Of a DNA stretch of 64,000 nt, positions 1 through 10,336 are shown piece after piece; the first letter of the stretch is position 1, and every line of letters begins with the position of its first letter. The position numbers and the translations under genes are program-made. Source of the stretch: Drosophila pseudoobscura (Eukaryota > Arthropoda > Insecta > Diptera > Drosophilidae); the NCBI RefSeq assembly GCF_009870125.1, contig NC_046680.1:19425501-19489500 (forward strand), given 5' to 3'. The notes below the pieces were generated by a model. It searched no databases, was not told the origin of the DNA, and was given only the letters and a program-made list of their open reading frames with translations.

Positions 1-397
1 TCTCTATCTATCTCTCTGCCCTAACCCGAATGTTGATTGACCGAACTTCTTTCGTCTTGATTTGATTTGAGTTTTGCATTCACTATAAATACTATACGAT
101 ACATAAACATATACTGTATGCCATATAGAGCGTAGTCGAGCAGCGCGATCATGCCGCAGTCCTCCCCGATTTACATTACCGATTAGCATTAGTAGTAGCC
201 TTTTAGACCAGTCCATAGATAAGGATGCACCCAGAGCCATAGTCCGACTGGATGCCAGTCCATGAACAGCTGCCGCTTTTACAGCTGCTGCTCCTGCTGC
301 TGCTGCCCAAAACCCCACTAATCAATCAGTTGATTCACCAGGAAACAGACTCATTTGGTTACTAATTGCATCCCCGCTTTGCCATTCCTCACCACAG
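1..397 (+). other. MESK2: MESK2 upstream intron or 5' leader, no coding sequence seen
   Basis: No ORF with coding character is visible here. The segment ends in a pyrimidine-rich stretch and the acceptor-like CCACAG at 392-397, four bases before the MESK2 start codon. The first coding exon is therefore probably joined to a leader exon that lies upstream of the window. The short minus-strand ORF at 4-318 is alanine-rich low complexity and looks spurious. Confidence 0.45.
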
Positions 398-401
398 CAC
401 C

Positions 402-1690
402 ATGCCCGTTGACCCCATGGACGACATCGAACTGCGCTCCGTGCAGCTGCACTTCCCGAACGCACGAGGCTCCATCCTGGAGGCCTGCGACCAGCGCCGT
501 GTGCCCACAGACAAGGGCGACATACACGTGGCCATACAGGGCGATACCTCCAAGCCGGCCATCGTCACCTATCATGATCTGGGCCTAAACTGTGAGTACT
601 GTTCTTTAAACTGAAGTAAGCTCCAGTCTTAGAATACGTGCTCGCACAGATGCCACCAGCTTCGCTGGCTTCTTCAACTTCCCAGTGATGCGGGGCCTGC
701 TGGAGAACTTCTGTGTGTACCACGTGACGGCACCCGGTCAGGAGGAGGGTGCCCCAGCATTGCCAGAGGAGTAAGTCCTAAAATACAAATCACCTGGAAA
801 TATCTCTCGCTAATGCACTCGATCTTCATCCAAACAGCTACGTGTATCCAACCATGGATGAGCTGGCCGCCCAGCTGCTGTTCGTGCTGTCGCACTTTGG
901 ATTGAAGTCCGTGATTGGATTCGGAGTGGGAGCTGGAGCCAACATCCTGGCCAGATTCGCCCACGGCCACCCGGACAAGGTGGGGGCACTGTGCTTGATC
1001 AACTGCGTGTCCACGCAGTCGGGGTGGATCGAGTGGGGCTACCAGAGCTTCAACGCCCGCTTCTTGCGCACCAAGGGCATGACTCAGGGCGTCATTGACT
1101 ATCTGATGTGGCACCACTTTGGACGCAATCCGGAGGAGCGTAACCACGACCTGGTGCAGATGTATAAGCAGCACTTTGAGCGTGCCGTCAACCCGACTAA
1201 CCTGGCCATGCTCATCAACGCATACATCCATCGCAACGACCTGCACCTGGCGCGCACTCCGCCAGGCACCCCGGGCACGGAGACGGCGGCCACCACGCTG
1301 AAGATGCCTGTTATCAACATCACGGGTTCGCTCTCGCCGCACGTGGACGACACGGTCACCTTCAATGGTCGCCTGGACCCCACAAACTCGTCCTGGATGA
1401 AGGTTTTTGATTGATTATACTCTTACTGTATGGATTATCCGATTTCTGACTGTCGATTCCTTCTGCCTTTCAGATTTCCGATTGCGCTCTGGTGCTCGAG
1501 GAGCAGCCGGCCAAGCTGGCCGAGGCCTTTCGGCTGTTCTTGCAGGGCGAGGGCTATGGTAAGTGTTAGAACACGCACACTCCACCACAACAACATCAAC
1601 CAACTACTCCAACAACAACTGAACAACCTCAGCAATCTCTGCTACAATCTCAGCAATCTATTACCTACTTACTACTCCCCTCTTAACTAT

Positions 1691-1727
<37 letters not shown>

Positions 1728-4593
1728 CACTATCTTAGTCTTGTTCCTCAAGAACCCCGACAGGGACTGCGAGCAGTCGTGGAGCTGCCTCCAGAACCCT
1801 CCTCCAAGAGAAGCTTAGTTTCAGTTCAGTTCAGTTCAAGAACCAGTCCAATTAGGCACCTAGCCTAGACCCTGCAATCTATCACACCCTAGATCCTAGA
1901 CACACAGAATCCAAGTCGCCTTCTGGCCATACCCAACCTAAACCTTAGCCTAAACGGATAAGAATCTTTGAGAATCAAAAGCTTTTCAAACCTAAACGAA
2001 ACAAAAAACCAAAGAAAAACTAATTTTAAACAAATTGTGCAAAATTTTATATCTAACAAATTTACAAATTGGAAAAAGAAAACATTGAAATTCGTTCGTA
2101 TTATGTTGAAGAACCAAAAGTATTTGTACGCAAGAAAAGTATTTCAAAATAAAAACCGAAAAGTTGTTGAAAATCAATCGTTTACTTTCTCTATATACAA
2201 TATACATATAACCCCCCCAAAACTTCCCATAGATAGGGCCAGACCCTTCCCACGAACACACAGAAACCGATGAAGTGTACCCCAATTAAATACGAACGCC
2301 AAATGCATTATCGCATCAACAGAAAAAAACAAGATATTTCAATATGTTCATTACTTTGTTTTTCATTTCTTTTTCCTTTCTCCAAAACTGCTTGTTTTTG
2401 CTAAAAACCAACATACCAAAAAAAAAATATATATATATACAAAAAATACAAAAAAAAAAAAATGCAAAAAAAACTATACCAAAACTACCGAACAACACGC
2501 CACACGAATCCAAATGAAAAACAAAACCAAAAAATATATATCACACGAAATTGCACTCTGAATCAATTACAAAACCAACCACATCCCCCATGCCACGCCA
2601 TGAATATGCACACGACCTTGGGTGCCACACATTCGATTTCATGCCCCAACCATCTATCCATCCAACCATCCATCTGTCCATCCATCCACCGGCCTGGTCC
2701 CGTTCTGGGTCTGGTCTCTGACGCCCCGAAAAAAAACAACTGTGTTCTTTTGCACTCTAAATCTGATTTTCTTTTCGTTTCGAAATTCGTTTCCAACCAA
2801 CAAACTGTATATTCTCGTAATCTAATCCGCGTTCTCTATAATTTCAACAAAACAACAAAATATAATAAACGCATATATGGTATGTATATTTGTACACCCG
2901 CCCGCCGACCAACACACACACACACACAAAACATATGTAAATACCCAACTGTAGTATCCGAGAAGCCCCAGTAGGACGTACCAACCCCAAGGCACAGCGC
3001 AGTAAAATACCGATACAAATAACAAAACCGAAATTCTAGTTGGAATGCATTTAGTTAATTAATTAATAAAATAATTCAAATTAACATTCGTATATAAACA
3101 CACATACAATATGTACTTATAAAATAGTCAAAATGTAGAGTTTAGAGAACAAAAATACTCTCAAGTGACTTGCATTCGCCTGCACACACGTAGATTTTGG
3201 CTTTTGGCTCCCGGCTATGCTAAACAGTAGAGTACAGTGCCGCCTGGCAATTGATGCTTTGACGCTTTTCCAATGCTCTTTGATTTTCCCCTCACACACA
3301 ACACATCCACTGACCCACCCACACACCCACTCACACACACACACAGACACACAAGAACACCTTAATTAGACAAAAAAACCTATAATTTATTTGATGTTTT
3401 ATTTATTTCATTTATTTACACGCAAATTGAATACAAAATACAACAACTACAACTACAATTACTACAACAACAAAAAATAATTGTAAAAACCCCCCACAAA
3501 AAGCCGTTGGCACGCTCCAAAAGCTGGCACGCAAAATCTCAATGGCCAGTCGGAGCAGTTCCACACAAATTGAGCTTAGTGTGCAGTGAGTGAGAGAAAG
3601 GAGAGAGAGCCCAGGAAGAAAGCTTAAGAGAGATAGAGCAGGAACAGCGGTGTGACGGCAGCACAGACTCCCCCCGCCCCCACCCCCAAGAAGTAACCGG
3701 AGGGGGCCTAGAGTGAGAAAAATTGGATGTAACCACACCCATAAAAACAACTCCCACACACACCGACACACACACACACACCGAAGGAAATGCACACACA
3801 CGCCCTCTCGAAACAGTAACGGTACAGCAACAAGTTGAAGCTTTCCTTTCTCCCGATCCGGGGAGTCCCCTGAAGCTTTTCTTTTTTCGTTTGTGTGTGC
3901 TCTTGTTTTTACGTTGACCTTTTATATTAATTATTGATTATACATATATAGTCGTAAGAGATCTAAGAAGCGGCAGCAGCATTAGTTTCCACTTTTATTT
4001 GTTGTCTACATAAATATTTACAATAAACGTATTGCCTATGTATGTATGTATATGTTCAATACCTATTTCCCCTATGGTCTTGTTTTCTTACTTGTTTATT
4101 TTCCTGCCCCAAAAGTCGAGCTGTACCGCACACATCAACACATTGCCACACCACAACCCCACGCAGCAGCCGCAGCTTACAGCGCCCCATGTACGAGTAT
4201 TTGAAGCAATAAATTTATACATACTTTCTACAAATATACACACAGACATTGCTATTATATACATACAACCAAAATACATAAATACATACAAAAGTATATG
4301 CAAAGAAAAGAAAAACAATAACTGAAAGTGTAAGCTTTTGTTGTATATCTGAGAATTCTGAATAAAACGAACAACGTAAATTTCAAACGGTGACGAACCC
4401 TGAAAGAAGAACTAGTTCCAGTGATTCGAAACGTGTCGAGTCGCGTCTCTTTCCCACAGCATCATCCTTGACATCACCGGCAGATGGCGCCCTCCATCCA
4501 GAAAATCCTCCCCTCATTGTCAGATCGACTCATCAACCAGAACAACGATTGTCGCCGCATCATCCTGAATCAGTCATCAATCAAGATGCACTC

Positions 4594-4624
<31 letters not shown>

Positions 4625-5242
4625 TGTCCAGAAACATCACACGCCTACACAGACATCTTTTAAACAGCAGCAAATCCCTAGAAAGTGTATAAAGAAACAC
4701 CCATCAAGAAAAACCAACCAACCAACCAGTCAATCAATCAATCAGTCAACCAATCAACAACTTACATGCTCAAGAGTAACATAACGTAAATAACTACTAC
4801 CTTCCCCTCCAAAAACAACCAACAATCAACCACTAATACTGCCACAGCAACGCCTCTTTCGACGCCGGCGAGCTCCCCGTGCGGCACCAAGTACCACACT
4901 TACTCCTCGATATTCTTCGCCAACTTCCGGGAGCAGCAGCAACAAGCGAGGGAGGAGCGCGACCGGGAACGGGAGCATGATCGCCAGAGGCAGCTAAATC
5001 TCCGGATTGGCAATCGGCTACGGGAGACGGCCATCAACTGTACCAACAACGGATCTGGAGCCGAAGCCGGGGACAATAACAACGCCGACGCCAGCGAGGA
5101 GGAAGAAGACCAGGAGAACGGAAACGGAAATGGCAACCGTGCCTACGTCACCACAGACACATCCGGCACACTCTACTACGGCACACAGAGCAACAAGATA
5201 CGCATCACCGAGAACCCACTGCCCGAGCCGGTCAGCTCCTAG
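402..5242 (+). CDS. MESK2: MESK2, NDRG-family alpha/beta-hydrolase-fold protein (five coding exons)
   Basis: The main CDS joins 402-591, 650-770, 838-1402, 1474-1558 and 4848-5242: 1356 nt, 451 residues, every junction GT/AG and in phase. The start MPVDPMDDIELRSVQ and the NDRG core are recognisable. The nucleophile elbow reads GVGAGA, lacking the catalytic serine, which is the NDRG hallmark: a hydrolase fold that is thought not to be an enzyme. Further family motifs are FLRTKGMTQGVIDYLMWHHF and the conserved FLQGEGY end of the core. The last exon encodes a disordered Q/R/E- and Asn-rich tail ending PLPEPVSS. In flies MESK2 came from a screen for misexpression suppressors of KSR, so it is linked genetically to Ras/MAPK signalling. 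It lies directly upstream of the trihelix gene and Egfr. The alternative terminal exons are listed separately. Confidence 0.93.
1739..1818 (+). CDS. MESK2: MESK2 alternative 3' terminal coding exon (short isoform)
   Basis: A clean acceptor (TATCTTAG, 1731-1738) follows a long pyrimidine/CTA tract. Spliced to the phase-1 donor at 1558, the exon reads VLFLKNPDRDCEQSWSCLQ, then NPPPREA and a TAG at 1816-1818, giving a 346-residue isoform in place of 451. The amino-acid composition looks coding, and the phase fits exactly. AATAAA-like signals occur downstream (for example around 2870, 3065 and 4209) for an early polyadenylated transcript. I infer alternative splicing; no transcript data were available. 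Confidence 0.6.
1819..4459 (+). other. MESK2: MESK2 alternative 3' UTR / long intron 4
   Basis: This is A/T-rich sequence with no credible ORF. It holds several AATAAA hexamers (about 2870, 3065, 4020, 4209 and 4360), poly-A and AT runs near 2420-2465, and CA-rich stretches near 2915, 3300 and 3760. It is intron for the long MESK2 isoform and probably 3' UTR for the short one. Confidence 0.5.
4460..4692 (+). CDS. MESK2: Candidate second alternative terminal exon of MESK2
   Basis: An acceptor TTCCCACAG ends at 4459. Joined to the donor at 1558 in phase it gives ASSLTSPADGALHPENPP, continues with a Pro/His/Gln-rich stretch, runs through a CA microsatellite as a Thr-His repeat, and stops at 4690-4692 (397-residue isoform). 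The first 45 codons look coding; the TH repeat and the end look less so. The alternative is that this is only intronic or 3' UTR sequence. A strong CTCF-like motif lies inside it (4481-4494). Confidence 0.35.
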
Positions 5243-6262
5243 ATTGTTACGCCCTACTCCTACCCTTCCCACAACCAAGAGAAACCAAAACTACGCCACA
5301 CTAAGGTACACTAAATAGATGGTCAGGCCTTAATCCACACACTGTTAATGTTGTTACAAGCGAAAAGAGAGCAGAAATAATCACAAAGCAACAGCAGCAG
5401 CAGCCGCAGCGCAGCGCAGCCAAGTCAAGCCAAGCTTCAAAGTAAACTTAAAAGCCGAGCCGTGCTCCAAGAGACACCCCACACTCCAGTACACACACAC
5501 TCACCGCTAGAGAAAAGTCCCAATAATTACGTTAGCCACCAAAGAGAATACGTTCTTGTTTTCGCTTTCCCCGATTATCGATCGAAAGAGAGAAAGAGTG
5601 CGGAGAGGCTCTATCGAGATATTTGTAATTTACACTTTGTGCCTGAGCGTTACGCATGCAGTACATAGAACATAGCCCCCACAAGACACAAGAACCCCCA
5701 ACATATATCCAGCCAGATCGGTACGGATTGGCAGCTTAGGAATCCTTTTTTTGACGAGCTTGCTTAGTTGTTGTGAAACGAAGCGTAACGAAATCAGAAA
5801 CGAACAATATACAAAAATATACATATGTGTGCATGGATATATCCGTGCACACGGATGGATCGATTAAGATCACGATGAGGTAACGTAACTCAAAGATTAA
5901 AAGCATTTTCGCTTAATGTTAAAACAAAAATTAAAAAGAAAAAACTGTTAACTTAATCCCAAGAATAACGAAAACGAAAAAGTGTAGCATATCAAATAAC
6001 GAAAAAATACGAATACACAAATCTCTCAAAATTACATATATAATTATACAAGAACCTACATAGATAAATATTGGACACAAGACCCCATACAACACCAAAC
6101 ACACACACACACACCCAGCCACGCAAACATACAGCCACACAAACACGATATGAATATAGAATAAATATATACATAAATACGAGTATATACATATATGAAT
6201 AATGACAACTTTTTGCAATAACTTCGAATTCAATTCAATAAAAGTTTTAGAAGCTTGAGACA
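5243..6262 (+). other. MESK2: MESK2 3' UTR
   Basis: Noncoding A-rich sequence follows the stop at 5240-5242. A canonical AATAAA at 6237-6242 predicts cleavage near 6255-6265, about 35 bases from the stop codon of the convergent trihelix gene. Confidence 0.6.
6237..6242 (+). terminator. MESK2: MESK2 polyadenylation signal AATAAA
   Basis: This is the last canonical hexamer on the plus strand before the convergent gene. A T-rich stretch follows (about 6271-6290). Confidence 0.55.
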
Positions 6263-6294
6263 AGTCATGCAGCCTTTCCTTTTCTCTCATCTCA

Positions 6295-7864
6295 TCAGAT
6301 CGGATGTTTGGGACCCAGCAGTTCTGATATCCGGCGAATAGTCTCCTCCCGTTCCTTCCGCATAAGCTCCGTAACATCCTGAAGGAATACCTTCTGCATA
6401 TCTCTTTGCTGCCTGAGAAAGGCATCGTTTGATTGCTTGAGATACTCCACCAGCTTCTTCTGCCCCTCGTTCATCGATGTGAGCACCTCCAGGGGCGTGG
6501 GCTCGGGGGCGATCTCGAAGGCATCCTCGTAATCGTCGCTCTCGCCGGCTGCCCTCAGCAGGTCACAGCTGGAGGTGGAACTCTCGCTGTCACTGTCCGA
6601 GAGGAATTCGGGGTCAGCAGCAGTGGGAGCTGGAGCAGAGCGAGCTGGCTTTTGGGCGCTGCGACGCCCCAGCCCCTTGGGAGCGTTGATTAGCTCATCG
6701 AAGAGCTGGAAGTGACGGGGCAGAATGCGGACATGGTTGAGGCCATCCTTTTTGGCCTCGCGGTAGCGCTTGATGAGGAGGCGGAGCTTGTTGCGCAACT
6801 GGTGGGGCGTTCGCTTGAAGGACTGCTTGGCCAGAATGTTGGAGATGTGCACCAGGGTCTTGAAGTTGCGCTTCTTAGAGCCATCTAGGGCGCGGAAGAA
6901 GCCGTTCTCCTTGATAATCAGCAGAAAGGCATCCACTTCCTCGTCTGTCCAAAAGTGGGCTCCCCCACGCTGCGAAATGTCACCGTCCTCGTCGTCGCTG
7001 TCGTTGGATTCACTATCGCTGCCACTGCTTAATATGGGTTTCGCATCCACAGCTGCTAGCTCCTCTTCTGTGGGATCAAGTAGCTTTCGCATGGCTTCGA
7101 AATACTCGAAGGTGTCGCCTCCGTTCTTCGTCTTGTTGTACAGGCGTCTGAGCAGCTGGAATTTGATGCGCAGCTTGTCCGGGCCTTTATTGTATTGTCT
7201 TTTGGCCATTTCCTTGGAGAGCAGCTTGAAAACTTTTGCGTTCCGCTTGCGCAGCAGTGCCGCCTGCAGGCCCATGGATGTAATGAGCTCCAAGAAGACA
7301 TCCACTTCGCCGTCCACCCACTTGCAGCGGACATTGCTGGGCATCGACGACGAGGCGTCCAAGGCATCTGCAAAGAAATCTCAATGTTACACACTTTCAT
7401 TATCATTTGGAGCTGGATGACATACCGTCTCCATCAGTCACGATTTCTTCACCATAGCTGCTGAGATTGCTGTCAGTCTCTGGATACTTGTCCCCGCATC
7501 CTTGGAGAAGCTCGTGCAGTGCCTCAAAGTGCTGACACTGCTTGCCACTAAGCATCGCCTGGAAATACTGCCGCCTCAAAGCCATGTACTTGATTCTCAG
7601 CTGGTCGGGAGTCTTGGCGGAGCCGAGCTGTTTTTCCAATTCCTTGGAGATCAAAATAAAGACCTCTGCGTTGCGCTTTCTCCCAAGCGGCTTTTGCAGC
7701 TTCAACTGGTTGATTATGCTCAGGAAGTGTTCCACCTCCCCTAATGACCACTTTCCATTGTGCAGGTCCAGACTACCAGCCGGGCTCAGCAGGCGGGCGT
7801 ACTTCTGCTCTGGCTCGTTGTCATCTTCATCCTTCTGCTCGAAAGGAACGGAATGTTTGCTCAT
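6295..7864 (-). CDS. Protein with three tandem Myb/SANT-like (trihelix-type) domains
   Basis: The two exons are 7864-7426 and 7367-6295 on the minus strand: 1512 nt, 503 residues, with a 58-bp intron (GTATG...GCAG, phase 1). Three repeats share the pattern W-x-x-x-E-V-x-x-FL-x-x-I near the start, K/R-R-N in the middle, and a later LR-x-K-x-x-LL/R-R-x-Y helix. They lie at about residues 39-105 (KWSLGEVEHFL), 162-226 (KWVDGEVDVFL) and 285-350 (FWTDEEVDAFLLII). Acidic Ser/Asp linkers separate the later repeats. The C-terminus (about 440-503) is a heptad-like helix rich in Q, K, R and E, probably for oligomerisation. This architecture fits a nuclear DNA-binding protein of the Myb/SANT-like or MADF class; target and role are unknown. 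I do not recognise a gene name. The start at 7864 is the first ATG in frame and a housekeeping-type promoter lies about 290 bp upstream. Confidence 0.85.
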
Positions 7865-8290
7865 TTTTTAAATTGAAGTTACGTTTTTTTTTGTCTTCTC
7901 TGGAATTCTCGAGTTTCTGAATTGTTTACATTTTGCTTAATTTATTACATTTTATATGGCTATTCTACACGGTTAATACACATTTGCTACATATTCGTGG
8001 GAAAAAGAGGGTATGGACAGCAATGTAAAATGTAATGCCTGCAATGTAAAATCCACCTCATTTGCTTAATATACCATGAGTCACATTCAATTTATATTCC
8101 TAAAATATACCATACCCTTTTTTATGGACCATTCAAAGACTCCACAGCAGTGTGACCGTTTGACCCTCAGAAATACCGTAAATATACCGATATTTTTCTG
8201 CGGTATTTTTCAGTATTATGTGGTAATATAATAATTTTCTCAATAAGATCGATAGCAGGCGCGCGGATAAAATCGACGAAGGCGGCATTT
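7865..8290. promoter_or_regulatory. Intergenic promoter region between the trihelix gene and Egfr
   Basis: The 425-bp gap holds no ORF. It carries a motif 1 match on the minus strand (8148-8158), motif 6 matches (GGTATATTT on the minus strand at 8180-8188; GGTATTTTT on the plus strand near 8202-8210), further TATACC copies near 8074 and 8107, and ATCGATA (8248-8254), seven of eight bases of the DRE. These are motifs of broad, constitutive fly promoters and suit the minus-strand gene. Confidence 0.6.
8148..8158 (-). promoter_or_regulatory. Core-promoter motif 1 (M1BP-type) of the trihelix gene
   Basis: CAGTGTGACCG is an exact match to the reverse complement of the Drosophila motif 1 consensus YGGTCACACTR. 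The orientation points toward the gene starting at 7864, and motif 6 (8180-8188) sits just upstream of it. TSS is expected near here, giving a 5' UTR of roughly 290 nt. Confidence 0.6.
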
Positions 8291-8338
8291 CAATTTTTGC
8301 TCTTGACGGTTAAACAACGTCCCTCGTCGGCGTCGCTG

Positions 8339-8375
8339 TCATTGTGTCGGTTAACGGTTGTTCGCGCGGATCAGT
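8339..8375 (+). promoter_or_regulatory. Egfr: Candidate Inr plus DPE for the upstream Egfr promoter
   Basis: TCATTG at 8339-8344 resembles the fly initiator, with one mismatch at the last base. With A at 8341 as +1, GGATC falls exactly at +28 to +32 (8368-8372), matching the DPE consensus RGWYV. No TATA box is visible. This is tentative; the match could be chance. Confidence 0.3.
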
Positions 8376-9143
8376 GCTATCAGTGGCCCTGTGGCACTGC
8401 TCAAAATAATACCTCTGCAAAGCGGAGTCTCTCCAACAATCCTACGGGAAGCAATCAAATCAAGGAGAGTCGAGTCAAGTTATCAAATCTGGGAGAGTGC
8501 AAGTTTGTTAACAACTATTACATTACACCACCAACAGCAAGAGCAGAGCTTTTGGCCTATACGAGGTGTATGTGTGTGTGTGTGTGCGCGTGTGAATGAT
8601 CGCCCATTGCGCGTTGCGTTGGTATTAGCCACTACAGTTGGCCTCGCGCTCTGTCCCGCTCCGCCCCCGCGCGACCTGTAAACACGTTAACTCAACGCGA
8701 TCGTTCGCGTTTCGCATTTATTTCGCGTTCGCGTTCCGTGAAATCGCTCGCTAAAAACAGATTTCGGCGAAACACTTGCCAGCGCAAAAAGAATAATATA
8801 ATATAAAGTTTATCTTTATACACACTCGTAATATACGGTTCCGCGTATTCCGCGTATTCCGCCAGTGACAGAACTGGCGGCTGGTTCTGGCCGGGCTAAG
8901 TCTGGCTCTGAGATGGGGCACGTTACGCTTCACTAGCCGCAGCAGTCCCGCACACCGCAACCCCTTGCCCATTACGAATTATCGCGAAAAGTTTTGTAAT
9001 CAAAAGTCTGAAATAAACAAAAACAGAACCAACCGAGCCCGAAGCGAATCGTGTGTTTGTACAGCTTATGAAAATAAGCAAAGCCAGCCCCAGGAAAACG
9101 GAGCCCCCAAACGGATACAACGGGGAATAGAAAGCGCCAAACC
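8341..9143 (+). other. Egfr: 5' leader of the Egfr transcript using exon 1a
   Basis: This CpG-rich sequence, with CG-dense runs near 8640-8760, leads directly to the first-exon ATG at 9144 without an obvious acceptor, so it is probably one contiguous leader. It contains several short upstream ORFs (8570-8599, 8596-8628, 8913-8936 and 9068-9130). Confidence 0.45.
9068..9130 (+). other. Upstream ORF in the Egfr exon 1a leader (20 codons)
   Basis: ATG at 9068 opens MKISKASPRKTEPPNGYNGE and stops at TAG 9128-9130, 13 bases before the receptor ATG. The spacing would make reinitiation at 9144 inefficient. It may restrain translation of this isoform; that is inference. Confidence 0.4.
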
Positions 9144-9270
9144 ATGACCAGGAGTCCCGGATCGATGGGGATCGCAGTGCTGATCCTCGTCTGCCTGGCA
9201 GCTGCCGCATCGGCCTCGTCGGCCTCGTCGTCCAGCGATACCGGCTATGTGAAGCATGACAATATGAAAG
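9144..9270 (+). CDS. Egfr: Egfr alternative first coding exon 1a
   Basis: ATG at 9144 starts MTRSPGSMGIAVLILVCLAA, a signal peptide with an Ala/Leu/Val core, followed by a Ser-rich linker and GYVKHDNMK. The exon ends AAA G before GTAAGC (phase 1). Splicing to 38920 creates V-C-I-G-T, the conserved start of the mature receptor. A second in-frame Met at codon 8 is also a possible start. This corresponds to the short-leader isoform known in D. melanogaster. Confidence 0.88.
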
Positions 9271-10302
9271 GTAAGCAGTTTCCAGGTCCCTCCTTTTGTG
9301 CCAATTTTTGTGGTTCAGCGTCTCTACTGGATAGAACTGCAGAGATACTGTCAGATACGCATAGAGATACGGATACAAATACAGATATGGGGTACTGGCG
9401 AGGTGCATGATGATACATCGTTCATGGGCGAGAATGCAGACAAAAGACGCCACAGACAAAGATTGCGGAGGGAGCACCAGCACCCAGCAGTGATAAAAGA
9501 GATTCGATTCATTCAGATTTCAGGGGAGGAAATGCCTCGTATCTGTATCTCGCTCAATGCGATGCGTTTCTCAATCCCTCTGCACAGCACATCGTGCATC
9601 TGTTGCTGGCACTGAATCTGCCCTTTCGGCGACTGCGGGACACAACAACAGGTTTCTCGAGCAGCGCAGCGCAGCGCAGCGCAGCGTGATTTCCCAGTGT
9701 TCGCAAACAAGGTGTTTCCTTTCGTCTCGTCTTTCTGCCTTACCTTTTTTTCTACCTGTTCCTGGTCCAGGTAGCGGCGGCCCCAGTTCCCATTAAGCAT
9801 CTCCTAAATATGAATGAAGATTGTCTGTGCCACTGCAGTATTTGGCTCGTTAAAAAGGACAACAACGTGGGGTAGAGCCAGAGGCAGAGGCAGAGGCACA
9901 GCACAGCACAGTGGAATGAAATGCACAAATGCTTATTCAAATTTTTTTCTATTACCCCATTTGCATGGACAACGGCAAATGCTTTCAGCGTTTCCCCCCT
10001 CCGCTTTCCTCTTCTTCTGCTCCACACTCCCCTCCTTTGTTGGTGATGCAGAAACTGGTTTTGCTCTGGGCTTGCTGTTTCTGTATACCCTTTGATGAGG
10101 GTATGATGATTTTGTCGGAGCCCAGAAAGTATCCATATCTTGCATAGATTTCTGACGTTGGAACCTTTTAAGGCCAATCATCAGAGGAATAAACATTCCC
10201 CTAGGGTATCAAATACATCGCTTCGCCAAAACTCGGCTTCCTCTCTTGGTTTTTATGTGTCTTTGGCAAAAACAAACCCACATGCATGTCTATCCATCCC
10301 TG

Positions 10303-10336
<34 letters not shown>

